Below the pieces are notes generated by a model. That model had not been told where the DNA came from. It did not search any database and saw only the letters and a list, made by a program, of their open reading frames with translations. Positions 28,168 to 36,989 of a DNA stretch of 64,000 nt are shown here, piece by piece. The stretch's first letter is position 1; each line of letters opens with the position of its first letter. Both the position numbers and the translations under genes were made by a program. The stretch is from Sphingobacterium bovistauri (GTDB lineage: Bacteria > Bacteroidota > Bacteroidia > Sphingobacteriales > Sphingobacteriaceae): assembly GCF_020295405.1 (NCBI RefSeq), contig NZ_JADEYP010000012.1, positions 45,562 to 109,561 on the forward strand, read 5' to 3'.

Positions 28168-29100
28168 ATGAATGTGGTTTTTCAAAATATCGACGAATAC
28201 ATTTCTTTACAAGAATCTGTAAATCAACAGAGACTAAAGGAACTACGGCAAATAATTGTTGCCATAGCGCCTAGTGAAACAAAAGAAATTATTTCCTATC
28301 AGATGCCTACATTTCGTTATAATGGAAATCTTATTCACTTTGCGCAATTCAAAAATCACATTGGCATCTACCCTGGTCCTGATGCTATAGTAGCTCACAA
28401 AGATCAGCTATCTGGATACAAGACCTCTAAAGGAGCTATACAAATTCCCAATACTATTCCTCTAGACAAAAATCTTATAGAATCATTAATACACTTTAAT
28501 GTCGAACAGCTAAAAGATAAAAAAGGACCTAATTGGGATTCATACCGTGACCAATGGCTAGATTTATACGAAAAAATGAGCCAATTGATTTTAAAGACAA
28601 ATCTGACCAAAGAATTCAAATGGGGCACCGATGTATATACCTTTCAAGGGAAAAACATTATAGGTTGGGCTGGCTTTAAGAATTTCTTTTCCATTTGGTT
28701 TTACAATGGCGTATTTTTAACTGATCCTTATCAGGTATTAGTAAATGCTTCAGAAGGAAAAACCAAATCTTTACGTCAATGGCGAGTTAAGGATAATTCA
28801 GACTTTGATGAAAAAAGAATATTAGAATACATCCAAGAAAGTATACAGACTATTCTGGATGGAAAAACTATCCCTATTGAAAAAGGAAGTTCCAAAGCTC
28901 CTGAAGGTATTTTAAAAGATGAATTGACTAATAACAAACCTTTTCATGAGGCTTTCTATAAATTAACAGCAGGACGCCAGAAAGAATACATAGAATACAT
29001 CAACGAAGCCAAACAAGACAAAACTAAAATCGCACGATTAGAAAAAATAATACCAACGATATTATCAGGAAAAGGATTAAATGACAAATATAAACGCTAA
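28168..29100 (+). CDS. DUF1801-DUF1801-YdeI (bacteriocin-protection-like) fusion protein
   Basis: 310 residues with three modules. Residues about 1-115 form a DUF1801 domain (ETKEIISYQMPTFRYNGNLIHFAQFKNHIGIYP). Residues about 120-230 form a second DUF1801-like unit (LTKEFKWGTDVYTFQGKNIIGWAGFKNFFSIWF). Residues about 245-310 form a YdeI/OmpD-associated tail (FYKLTAGRQKEYIEYINEAKQ, ARLEKIIPTILSGKGLND). All are cytosolic and of undefined biochemistry. The combination of two different DUF1801 units in one chain is longer than most homologues I know. Confidence 0.75.
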   Translation: MNVVFQNIDEYISLQESVNQQRLKELRQIIVAIAPSETKEIISYQMPTFRYNGNLIHFAQFKNHIGIYPGPDAIVAHKDQLSGYKTSKGAIQIPNTIPLDKNLIESLIHFNVEQLKDKKGPNWDSYRDQWLDLYEKMSQLILKTNLTKEFKWGTDVYTFQGKNIIGWAGFKNFFSIWFYNGVFLTDPYQVLVNASEGKTKSLRQWRVKDNSDFDEKRILEYIQESIQTILDGKTIPIEKGSSKAPEGILKDELTNNKPFHEAFYKLTAGRQKEYIEYINEAKQDKTKIARLEKIIPTILSGKGLNDKYKR

Positions 29101-29105
29101 ACAAA

Positions 29106-29531
29106 ATGGAAAAACCAATTGTACATATCGAAACAACGATCAATGCACCACTACAAACCGTATGGGAGCAATACAATAATCCAGAGGCAATAATCGAATG
29201 GAACCAAGCTAGTCCTGACTGGAATTGCCCATCCTCTACCAACGATTTAACCATTGGTGGCCGATTTAAAAATAGAATGGAAGCCAAAGATGGTAGTTTT
29301 GGATTTGACTTTGAAGGTGAATATCTAGACATCATCCCCTATCAAAAAATTGTCTACAAAATAGATGACGGCAGAAAAGTAAATATCAAATTTGCTGCAC
29401 ACGAGAACCATACGCATATGTTTATCGAATTTGAAGCAGAAGACACCAACCCTATTGAGATGCAACAAGGCGGTTGGCAGGCTATATTAAACAGTTTTAA
29501 ATCTTATATTGAAAATAATGGGAAAGCCTAA
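29106..29531 (+). CDS. SRPBCC family protein
   Basis: 141 residues, START-like: VHIETTINAPLQTVWEQYNNPEAIIEWN, GGRFKNRMEAKDGSFGFDFEGEY, and C-terminal helix QGGWQAILNSFKSYIE. Activator-of-Hsp90-like proteins of this size are common in Bacteroidota. Its last 14 bases overlap the next gene in another frame, so the two are translationally coupled. Confidence 0.87.
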   Translation: MEKPIVHIETTINAPLQTVWEQYNNPEAIIEWNQASPDWNCPSSTNDLTIGGRFKNRMEAKDGSFGFDFEGEYLDIIPYQKIVYKIDDGRKVNIKFAAHENHTHMFIEFEAEDTNPIEMQQGGWQAILNSFKSYIENNGKA

Positions 29532-29916
29532 ACCGAAAGTAGGTCAATTTTATTGGACAGATATTGCTGTAGACAGACCTGAGGAGCTCAAGGACTTTTA
29601 TAAAGATCTATTTGGTTGGCAAGAAATAGCAATACCAATGAAAGATGGTGACGAAGAATATGTTGACTATGCTATGGCAATTGACGCGGAAACGGCTGGT
29701 GGCGGAATATGTCACAATAAAGGTGAAAACACAGGATTCGCAGGTCAATGGATTCCTTATTTCTACGTCGAAAATCCAGATGAAACTTTAGAAAAATCCT
29801 TAAAAAACGGAGGAACATCTCTTAAAATCGGAAAAAAGAAAGATGGCTCGGTTAGCTATGCCATTATTCGTGACCCACAAGGAGCTATATTTGGATTTGG
29901 AAATATGGTAGTATAA
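29518..29916 (+). CDS. VOC-superfamily protein (glyoxalase/bleomycin-resistance-like)
   Basis: 132 residues from ATG 29518, overlapping the preceding stop; a TTG 9 bases upstream is possible but not favoured. VOC fold: GQFYWTDIAVDRPEELKDFYKDLFGW, AGGGICHNKGENTGFAGQWIPYFYVE, IIRDPQGAIFGFGN. Substrate unknown; sequence is distinct from the VOC protein at 24986. Confidence 0.85.
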   Translation: MGKPKPKVGQFYWTDIAVDRPEELKDFYKDLFGWQEIAIPMKDGDEEYVDYAMAIDAETAGGGICHNKGENTGFAGQWIPYFYVENPDETLEKSLKNGGTSLKIGKKKDGSVSYAIIRDPQGAIFGFGNMVV

Positions 29917-29931
29917 TCTTTAGATTTCAAT

Positions 29932-30360
29932 ATGCCTATTAATAAAACGACATACACAGATGCGGATGTATTAACATTTATCAATACAGTCGATAATCCT
30001 CAAAAAAGAGAAGATAGTCTGCAACTCATTCAACTGATGGAAGAAGTGACCGGAGAAAAAGCCAAAATGTTTGGACCATCTATTATCGGCTTTGGTCAAT
30101 ACCATTACCAATACGCAAGCGGGCATAAAGGAGATGCTCCATTATTAGGTTTTTCACCACGCAAAGCCGCAATATCACTTTATGTATATACAGGAGCTGA
30201 AGAACATAAACATTTGTTAGAACACCTCGGGAAATATAAAGTTGCTAAAGCTTGTATATATATTAAGAAATTGTCAGACATCAACGAAAAAGAATTGATA
30301 ACACTAATGAAAGCAAGCATTCAATTCATTTCCGACCATTACACTAGAGTTTATAATTGA
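29932..30360 (+). CDS. DUF1801 domain-containing protein
   Basis: 142 residues of the DUF1801 family: REDSLQLIQLMEEVTGEKAKMFGPSIIGFGQYHYQYASG, then LLGFSPRKAAISLYV and ACIYIKKLSDINEKELITLM. Function unknown; cytosolic. 15 bases after the VOC gene. Confidence 0.88.
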   Translation: MPINKTTYTDADVLTFINTVDNPQKREDSLQLIQLMEEVTGEKAKMFGPSIIGFGQYHYQYASGHKGDAPLLGFSPRKAAISLYVYTGAEEHKHLLEHLGKYKVAKACIYIKKLSDINEKELITLMKASIQFISDHYTRVYN

Positions 30361-30364
30361 GTAT

Positions 30365-31231
30365 ATGAAATTAAAACATTTCATTCTTCTTTGTTCCTGC
30401 CTATTCAGCATAAATACGCAAGCTCAAACTAATTGGCAACAAATTCTTGTTGGAACATGGAAAGTTGAAAATAAAAACCAATATGAACATTGGGATATTA
30501 TGAATAAAAATAGCTTGAAAGGATATTCATATTCTCTTAAAAATAATATACCTCATGTCACAGAATATCTTTCGCTTGATAAAAAAAATAACAGATGGTT
30601 GTATTCCGCTGCCGTTAAAGGACAAAACGGAGGAAAATCTATTTCTTTTTCAGTACAAGAAAATGATACGATATTAAGAATTACAAATCCAAAACACGAT
30701 TTCCCCCAAACCATTACATATCAATACAAAGATTCTTTAAACTTAGCAGTTACAATTTCTGACGATAAAGACGCAAAATTCAGCTATAACTTAATCAAGA
30801 TTGATTACACAGGTACAGCAAAAACAAATTCAGTAAACCCAAATTATGATGAATCCCTAGCGAAAGAACTAAACGCGGATGACTATGGAATGAAAGCCTT
30901 TTATCTTGTTATTCTAAAGACAGGATCAAATACTTCGAATAATGCATCTGAACGTAATGAAAGTTTTAGACAACACCTCGCTAACATAAATAGATTAGTT
31001 GAAGAAGAAAAAATGATTGTGGCTGGACCACTAGGAAAAAATGACAATACTTATCGCGGTATTTTCATCCTCCATAATATTAAATCCAAAGAAGAAGTAC
31101 GAAATATCCTAAATTCTGATCTTGCAATAAAAAACAACTATTTAACTTTTGATATATATGATTGGTATGGTTCAGCAGCTTTACCTATATATTTAAAAGC
31201 AACAGATAAAATATGGAAATCAAAACCTTAA
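30365..31231 (+). CDS. Exported two-domain protein: DUF6265-like plus YCII-type
   Basis: 288 residues with a Sec signal peptide (LLCSCLFSINTQAQ). Residues about 22-150 resemble the small beta-barrel DUF6265 family (LVGTWKVENKNQYEHWDIMN, ITNPKHDFPQTITYQY). Residues about 170-275 look like a YCII domain (FYLVILKTGSN, HLANINRLVEEEKMIVAGPLGKN, YRGIFILHN, ...YDWYGS). YCII proteins are usually cytosolic, so an exported fusion is uncommon. Last gene of the six-gene operon. Confidence 0.72.
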   Translation: MKLKHFILLCSCLFSINTQAQTNWQQILVGTWKVENKNQYEHWDIMNKNSLKGYSYSLKNNIPHVTEYLSLDKKNNRWLYSAAVKGQNGGKSISFSVQENDTILRITNPKHDFPQTITYQYKDSLNLAVTISDDKDAKFSYNLIKIDYTGTAKTNSVNPNYDESLAKELNADDYGMKAFYLVILKTGSNTSNNASERNESFRQHLANINRLVEEEKMIVAGPLGKNDNTYRGIFILHNIKSKEEVRNILNSDLAIKNNYLTFDIYDWYGSAALPIYLKATDKIWKSKP

Positions 31232-31272
31232 AATAAAAGGGCGGAATGTTTTCCATATTCCGCCCCTTATTT
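31231..31272. terminator. Bidirectional terminator
   Basis: Stem AAGGGCGGAAT paired with ATTCCGCCCCTT (one bulged C), outer AAATAA/TTATTT. It closes the six-gene operon and the convergent TPR gene. Confidence 0.85.
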
Positions 31273-31287
31273 AAATTGTGTTTATTC

Positions 31288-31956
31288 TTATTTTAAAAGA
31301 TCTCTATAAACTTTAGCTTTTTTAAGCTCAGTTTGGATATCTTTTCTGTTCGCGTCAGAAGCTAAAACTTTTTCATAATCAGCTACAGCTTTTGTATATG
31401 CTTCAGTTGCTACTTGTTTATTATATCCTGTAGAACCAACCGTACCTCTTAAGATACCCAAATCCCTGTAAGCTACAGCACGATTTTGATATAATTTACC
31501 ATCATTTGTGTTAATTGCAATAGCTTTTGAATAATCTGCAATAACTGATTGCAACAATTGCTCTTTCTGTGTTACCGACAATTTTGAATTCTTATCAACA
31601 GCTAATGTATTATTTGCTTTTGCTTTGTAATAGTAAGCGTTTGCATTTTTTGCATCTAAAGCTATCACTTTACCAAATGTATCTGCTGCCTTCTTGAAAT
31701 CCGTAGACTGAAACTGCGAATATCCTAACAAATAGAGTACATTAGGATCTTTCTCTTCTGCTGGCAAAGCTTTCTCTAGGTACGTAACAGCTGATTTAAA
31801 ATCACCATCCAACAACGCTTTTTGACCTAGACGAACATTTGTATTTTTATGCTCTTCCTGTTGTGCACTTGATGTCAAAGCCAGTAAAGTTAAAGCTAAT
31901 GTTGACACCCCGATCTTCACCGATTTTAATCCGCTATTTAAATTGTTAAAGTTCAT
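31288..31956 (-). CDS. Exported tetratricopeptide-repeat protein
   Basis: 222 residues. The signal peptide ends at LTSSAQQ. At least three TPR units are seen: VRLGQKALLDGDFKSAVTYLEKALP, VLYLLGYSQFQSTDFKKAADTFGKVIALD, and YQNRAVAYRDLG... with AYTKAVADYEKVL. Periplasmic scaffold protein, partner unknown. Its upstream region of 310 bases (31957-32266), shared with lon, contains no other gene. Confidence 0.8.
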   Translation of the reverse strand: MNFNNLNSGLKSVKIGVSTLALTLLALTSSAQQEEHKNTNVRLGQKALLDGDFKSAVTYLEKALPAEEKDPNVLYLLGYSQFQSTDFKKAADTFGKVIALDAKNANAYYYKAKANNTLAVDKNSKLSVTQKEQLLQSVIADYSKAIAINTNDGKLYQNRAVAYRDLGILRGTVGSTGYNKQVATEAYTKAVADYEKVLASDANRKDIQTELKKAKVYRDLLK

Positions 31957-32246
31957 ATCTTGAATTTTAAATTGTTTCTATCCTGATTAGAGTAAAAATG
32001 CTACAATTAGTTTAAGCTATCAACAAATACTTATAAACATTTCCACATTGTAATATTTAAACTAAGTGATCTATATAATCCCATTTTTTTAATACTGCCA
32101 TGAAAACAATATATTGCTGACGAAATAGCAGTAAACAATATAGTTATAGCATAAATGATACCAATTTTGTATTTGGCATTCCACTTGCACTATATAATCT
32201 CACATCAATAAGATAAAAAATACACATATAAATCTGACAACTTGTC

Positions 32247-32254
32247 GGAGGAGG
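32247..32254 (+). promoter_or_regulatory. Strong Shine-Dalgarno-like sequence of lon
   Basis: GGAGGAGG, 12 bases before the ATG at 32267. Clear purine-rich anti-16S complementarity is rare in this window, where most starts have only A-rich leaders. A small GACAA/TTGTC hairpin directly precedes it and could mask or expose it. Confidence 0.5.
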
Positions 32255-32266
32255 ATCGATATACAT

Positions 32267-34738
32267 ATGAGCAAATTTAACACATTCGACTTCAATCAAG
32301 CCATTCCAATTATTAGTGAGGATACGGAGTTTTTTCCGTTGTTGAGTCAGCAAGATGAAGATGAAATGAGAAACGAAGATATACCTGAAATTTTAGCTAT
32401 TCTGCCTTTACGAAATACTGTATTATTTCCTGGAGTAGTAATTCCAATTACGGTAGGGCGTGATAAATCTATAAAACTTGTCAAAGAAGCCTATAAAGGT
32501 GACAAAACAATTGGTGTCGTATCACAGAAAGATATGAATGTGGAAGACCCAGGATTTGAACAGCTAAATAAAATAGGTACTGTAGCAAGTATTATTAAAG
32601 TATTACAAATGCCGGATGGCAATACTACGGTTATTATTCAGGGTAAACAGAGATTCAAATTAAACGAATTGGTGCAGGCAGAACCCTATATCAAAGCAAA
32701 AGTTGAACGATTTACCGAAGATAAACCAAAGACAAGTAGTAAAGAATTCAAAGCGCTGATTTCTTCTATCAAAGAATTGGCTTTGCAAATTATTCAGTTG
32801 TCTCCCAATTTACCTTCAGAAGCAGGTATCGCAATCAAAAATATTGAAAGCCCTACTTTCTTGGTGAATTTTATATCTTCAAATCTTGCCTTAGAACTTC
32901 CATCTAAACAAGAATTATTAGAGACTAAAGACTTTGTCAAAAGAGCGAAGTTGTTGTTAGAGCATCTGACTACAGAAATTCAAATGCTTGAACTAAAGAA
33001 CCAAATTCAAAATAAAGTTCGTATTGATTTAGATAAACAACAACGTGATTATTACCTTAATCAACAACTTAAAACAATTCAGGAAGAATTGGGAGGTAAT
33101 ACACCAGACTTGGAAATTGAAAGTCTAAAACTGAGAGCTAAGAATAAGAAATGGCCTGAGGAAGTTAAGAAGCACTTTGATAAGGAAATTGAAAAATTAG
33201 CACGTATCAATCCTGCTGCTGCTGATTATTCAGTTCAATTGAATTATTTAGAATTACTTTTGGATTTACCATGGGGTGAATTTACCAAAGATAAATTCGA
33301 TTTAAATCGTGCAGTAAAAGTTTTGGATAAAGACCATTACGGTTTAGAAAAAGTAAAACAACGTATTATCGAGTATTTGGCTGTATTAAAGCTAAAAAAT
33401 GATATGAAGGCCCCTATTTTATGTCTTGTAGGCCCTCCAGGAGTTGGTAAAACCTCCTTAGGTAGGTCTATAGCTAAAGCTCTAGGTCGTAAATATACAC
33501 GTATGGCACTAGGCGGAGTTCGTGACGAAGCTGAAATCAGAGGGCACCGTAAAACATACATCGGTGCAATGCCTGGTCGTATTATTCAATCATTGAAAAA
33601 AGCAGGAACATCCAATCCAGTTTTCGTCTTAGATGAGATTGACAAATTAGGATCAGATTTCAAGGGAGATCCTTCATCAGCTTTGTTAGAAGTATTAGAC
33701 CCTGAGCAAAACACGAATTTCTATGACCACTATGTGGAAATGGAATATGATTTATCGAAAGTCATGTTTATTGCTACAGCAAATTCATTGAGTTCTATTC
33801 AGCCAGCATTGTTGGATAGAATGGAAATTATTGAGGTCAACGGATACACTATTGAGGAGAAAATAGAAATTGCTAAAAAGCATCTGTTACCAAAACAGCG
33901 CGAAATGCATGGTCTGAACTCAAAGGACGTAACACTTACTGGAAAAATTATTGAAAAGATCATTGAAGAATATACGCGTGAATCTGGGGTACGTGGTCTA
34001 GAAAAGAAAATTGGTTCTATCGTACGTGGCGTAGCAACTAAAATTGTAATGGAAAAACCATATGCTGCTAATATAAATGCAGAAATGGTAGAAGAAGTAT
34101 TGGGGGCACCAATTTTTGACAAAGATATTTACGAAAATAACGACGTTGCAGGTGTGGTTACTGGATTAGCATGGACCGCTGTAGGTGGAGATATCCTATT
34201 TATTGAATCTAGTCTCAGCCCTGGAAAGGGGAAATTGAGCCTTACGGGTAATCTAGGTGATGTGATGAAAGAATCTGCCGCTATCGCAATGGCATATTTA
34301 CGCTCACACGCAGAAGAATTTGGAATTAACTATAAAGTGTTTGATACTTGGGATGTAAATGTCCACGTACCTGCGGGAGCTACTCCAAAAGACGGTCCTT
34401 CTGCCGGTATTACTATGCTTACAGCATTAACCTCTTTATTTACTCAACGCAAGGTAAAAGAGAAATTAGCCATGACGGGTGAGATTACTTTACGTGGAAA
34501 AGTTCTTCCTGTAGGTGGCATCAAAGAAAAAATATTAGCGGCAAAACGTGCGAATATTAAGGAAATTATTCTTTGTAAATCCAATCAAAAAGACATCATT
34601 GAGATAAAAGAAGATTACATCAAGGACATGAATTTCCACTACGTAACAGAAATGTCAGAGGTTATTAATATCGCTTTGACAAAAAATAAAGTCAAAAATC
34701 CAAAAGACATCGAAAGATTCTTGGAAGCCAAGAACTAA
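32267..34738 (+). CDS. lon: ATP-dependent protease Lon
   Basis: 823 residues, full length. The N-terminal LON substrate-binding domain ([21 protein letters not shown]) is followed by an AAA+ domain with Walker A GPPGVGKT (389-396) and Walker [13 protein letters not shown]. The C-terminal Ser-Lys protease has S712 in PKDGPSAG and K755 in GGIKEK, with the normal 43-residue distance. Degrades misfolded and regulatory proteins. The N-terminal about 35 residues before the LON domain are longer than in E. coli Lon. Monocistronic, terminator follows. Confidence 0.98.
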   Translation: MSKFNTFDFNQAIPIISEDTEFFPLLSQQDEDEMRNEDIPEILAILPLRNTVLFPGVVIPITVGRDKSIKLVKEAYKGDKTIGVVSQKDMNVEDPGFEQLNKIGTVASIIKVLQMPDGNTTVIIQGKQRFKLNELVQAEPYIKAKVERFTEDKPKTSSKEFKALISSIKELALQIIQLSPNLPSEAGIAIKNIESPTFLVNFISSNLALELPSKQELLETKDFVKRAKLLLEHLTTEIQMLELKNQIQNKVRIDLDKQQRDYYLNQQLKTIQEELGGNTPDLEIESLKLRAKNKKWPEEVKKHFDKEIEKLARINPAAADYSVQLNYLELLLDLPWGEFTKDKFDLNRAVKVLDKDHYGLEKVKQRIIEYLAVLKLKNDMKAPILCLVGPPGVGKTSLGRSIAKALGRKYTRMALGGVRDEAEIRGHRKTYIGAMPGRIIQSLKKAGTSNPVFVLDEIDKLGSDFKGDPSSALLEVLDPEQNTNFYDHYVEMEYDLSKVMFIATANSLSSIQPALLDRMEIIEVNGYTIEEKIEIAKKHLLPKQREMHGLNSKDVTLTGKIIEKIIEEYTRESGVRGLEKKIGSIVRGVATKIVMEKPYAANINAEMVEEVLGAPIFDKDIYENNDVAGVVTGLAWTAVGGDILFIESSLSPGKGKLSLTGNLGDVMKESAAIAMAYLRSHAEEFGINYKVFDTWDVNVHVPAGATPKDGPSAGITMLTALTSLFTQRKVKEKLAMTGEITLRGKVLPVGGIKEKILAAKRANIKEIILCKSNQKDIIEIKEDYIKDMNFHYVTEMSEVINIALTKNKVKNPKDIERFLEAKN

Positions 34739-34752
34739 AATAAAATCGTATT

Positions 34753-34789
34753 AAAAAAAGCGTTATTCCTAATGAATAACGCTTTTTTT
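34753..34789 (+). terminator. Rho-independent terminator of lon
   Basis: Fifteen-base stem AAAAAAAGCGTTATT/AATAACGCTTTTTTT, loop CCTAATG. Confidence 0.93.
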
Positions 34790-34828
34790 AATGCTTTTAC
34801 TTATCTTCAAAGTACAAATGCCAAAATT

Positions 34829-36337
34829 ATGAACACTTACGAATATATATCTATTGGTTTATACCTTCTATTAATGATTTTAATAGGTGTTTATTCTTAT
34901 ATAAAAACAAAAAACAGCTCAGACGATTTTTTGATTGGGGGACGAAAAATGGGGCCGGTGGTTACAGCTTTGTCGGCTGGAGCAGCAGACATGAGCGGTT
35001 GGTTATTAATGGGCGTACCAGGTGCTGTCTACTTATCAGGGATATCAGCGACTTGGATTGCAATTGGATTGACAATAGGTGCTTATTTAAACTATATACT
35101 TATTGCTCCAAGACTAAGAGTATATACCGAGGTCTCTAACAATTCGATTACCCTTCCCGTATTCTTTGAAAATAGATTTAAAGACAAATCGCAACTACTC
35201 AAAATTGTATCAAGTTTACTGATATTAATATTTTTCACCTTATACACATCTGCAGGAATGGTTTCAGGAGGGCGATTATTTGAATCTGCTTTTGGAATGG
35301 ACTACAGCACGGGACTGATTGTGACAAGTTTCGTTGTGGTATTATATACGTTTTTAGGTGGATTTTTAGCCGTTAGTTTGACTGATTTTGTTCAAGGCAC
35401 AATCATGCTGATCGCTCTTCTTTTAGTGCCTGCAGTCATGCTGATCGACCTAGATGGTTTAACAAACACTTTTAGTATCATCGAATCAAAAAATTCCTTC
35501 TATTTGGATATATTAAAAGGGAGCTCTACTATAAGTATTATCTCCTTACTTGCTTGGGGGTTGGGGTATTTTGGACAACCACATATTTTGGTCCGTTTCA
35601 TAGCAATAGAAGATGCTAGAGAATTAACCAAATCACGACGAGTAGGTATAGGTTGGATGATTTTAACAGTAGGTGGCGCTATCCTTGTCGGTCTTTTTGC
35701 AATTGCCTATATCACATCACAATTACCTGAAAAGATGGCGTTTTTTGATGGGTCAAAAGAAAATGCAGAAACTGTATTTATCTATTTCTCGCGTTATCTT
35801 TTTCATCCCTTAATCGGAGGTTTCCTTCTTTCAGCTATTTTAGCTGCTGTAATGAGTACCATTTCTTCACAACTCTTAGTGACCTCGAGCTCAATGACCG
35901 AAGATATTTACAAAGCATTTATAAATAAAAAAGCCAATTCTAACCAGCTATTACTAATCAGTAGACTTTCTGTTTTATTGGTCGCAATAATTGCGTTTTG
36001 GTTGTCTTTAACTCCCAAGGATAGTATCCTAAATTTAGTTGGAAATGCTTGGGCTGGTTTTGCAGCTGCATTTGGACCATTGATTATTCTTTCATTATTT
36101 TGGAAAAGAACAACCATGCAGGGCGCTCTTACGGGGATGATTTTAGGAGCTTTGACAGTCTTAGCTTGGGTTTATGTTCCACATGACTATAAAGAACTCT
36201 ATGAAATAATTCCAGGATTTGCAATCAGTTTTATAGCAACAATCGTTGTATCATTGTTTACAAAAAATGAAAATAAAGAGATTGATAAAGAGTTTAACCA
36301 AATGGAAGAAATTATCCTTAGTCACAAATCTAAGTAG
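34829..36337 (+). CDS. putP: Sodium/proline symporter
   Basis: 502 residues from ATG 34829. An in-frame ATG at 34772 lies inside the lon terminator and is rejected. Sodium-solute symporter family, about 13 membrane helices, with PutP hallmarks DDFLIGGRKMGPVVTALSAG, AADMSGWLLMGVPGAVY, GWGLGYFGQPHILVRFIAI-type segment and AVMSTISSQLLVTSS. Imports proline with sodium. The C-terminal tail is short and charged. No proline-catabolism gene is adjacent. Confidence 0.92.
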   Translation: MNTYEYISIGLYLLLMILIGVYSYIKTKNSSDDFLIGGRKMGPVVTALSAGAADMSGWLLMGVPGAVYLSGISATWIAIGLTIGAYLNYILIAPRLRVYTEVSNNSITLPVFFENRFKDKSQLLKIVSSLLILIFFTLYTSAGMVSGGRLFESAFGMDYSTGLIVTSFVVVLYTFLGGFLAVSLTDFVQGTIMLIALLLVPAVMLIDLDGLTNTFSIIESKNSFYLDILKGSSTISIISLLAWGLGYFGQPHILVRFIAIEDARELTKSRRVGIGWMILTVGGAILVGLFAIAYITSQLPEKMAFFDGSKENAETVFIYFSRYLFHPLIGGFLLSAILAAVMSTISSQLLVTSSSMTEDIYKAFINKKANSNQLLLISRLSVLLVAIIAFWLSLTPKDSILNLVGNAWAGFAAAFGPLIILSLFWKRTTMQGALTGMILGALTVLAWVYVPHDYKELYEIIPGFAISFIATIVVSLFTKNENKEIDKEFNQMEEIILSHKSK

Positions 36338-36360
36338 GGAATTATTGTAAAAACGTAGAA

Positions 36361-36771
36361 TTATTTAATTGAGATACGTTTTACAACTGTTTCAGATCCT
36401 GATGCTACACGCAAGAAATAAAAACCAGGAGATACTTTTTCATTCGTATCAAAAAGTTGGTTTTGATTACCTTCCTCCAACGAACCGTTAAACAAATGTA
36501 GGACTTCATTACCCAATGCATCCATCAACTTTATTGTTACATTTGACTGTTTAGATAATTTAAATGAGACAACGATTTGTTCAACAACTGGATTATAGGA
36601 AGCTTTGACGTTAGTTATTAATTTATCCTGATTATCCTTCTCATTTTCAAACACGTAGGAAGGTGCAGAGATAGCATACACATGTGAACCAATTAAGCCA
36701 AAAGCGAATATGGATAGAGCAAAAACTCTAACTTTCAACATATTACTAACTTTTAGTTTTAAACTTCTCAT
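36361..36771 (-). CDS. Small exported protein made mainly of a T9SS type A sorting domain
   Basis: 136 residues from ATG 36771. A signal peptide (VRVFALSIFAFGLIGSHVYA) and short linker are followed by a C-terminal module with NPVVEQIVVSFKLSKQSNVTIKLMDALGNEVL and FYFLRVASGSETVVKRISIK. This is the usual type IX sorting-domain pattern that ends in a short basic tail. There is almost no passenger domain between signal and sorting domain. Predicted to be secreted or anchored on the cell surface; function unknown. Confidence 0.78.
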   Translation of the reverse strand: MRSLKLKVSNMLKVRVFALSIFAFGLIGSHVYAISAPSYVFENEKDNQDKLITNVKASYNPVVEQIVVSFKLSKQSNVTIKLMDALGNEVLHLFNGSLEEGNQNQLFDTNEKVSPGFYFLRVASGSETVVKRISIK

Positions 36772-36845
36772 TATGTACAATTATGACAATTAATATTGGC
36801 AGTGGTTTAAAGATTGAATAACTTTTGTACTATTAACTGTTAATA

Positions 36846-36853
36846 CAAATGTA
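36846..36853 (-). promoter_or_regulatory. -7 element of the T9SS mini-protein gene
   Basis: Minus strand TACATTTG, exact TAnnTTTG, about 75 bases from the ATG at 36771. Confidence 0.45.
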
Positions 36854-36989
36854 ACTCGATTTTGGTTATCAGCATTTAAAAATAAATATTTTTTTTCAAC
36901 AATTAACAATTTTTAACAAGTTTGTTCGTTATGTCGAAAAATAGCTATAAATTGGCAGCCAAAATTAATATAATTATATAGAAATAATA

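Noticed and set aside
34772..34828. Upstream start for putP adding 19 residues
   Set aside because: It begins inside the lon terminator hairpin and adds a non-family N-terminus; ATG 34829 gives the normal SSS-family start.
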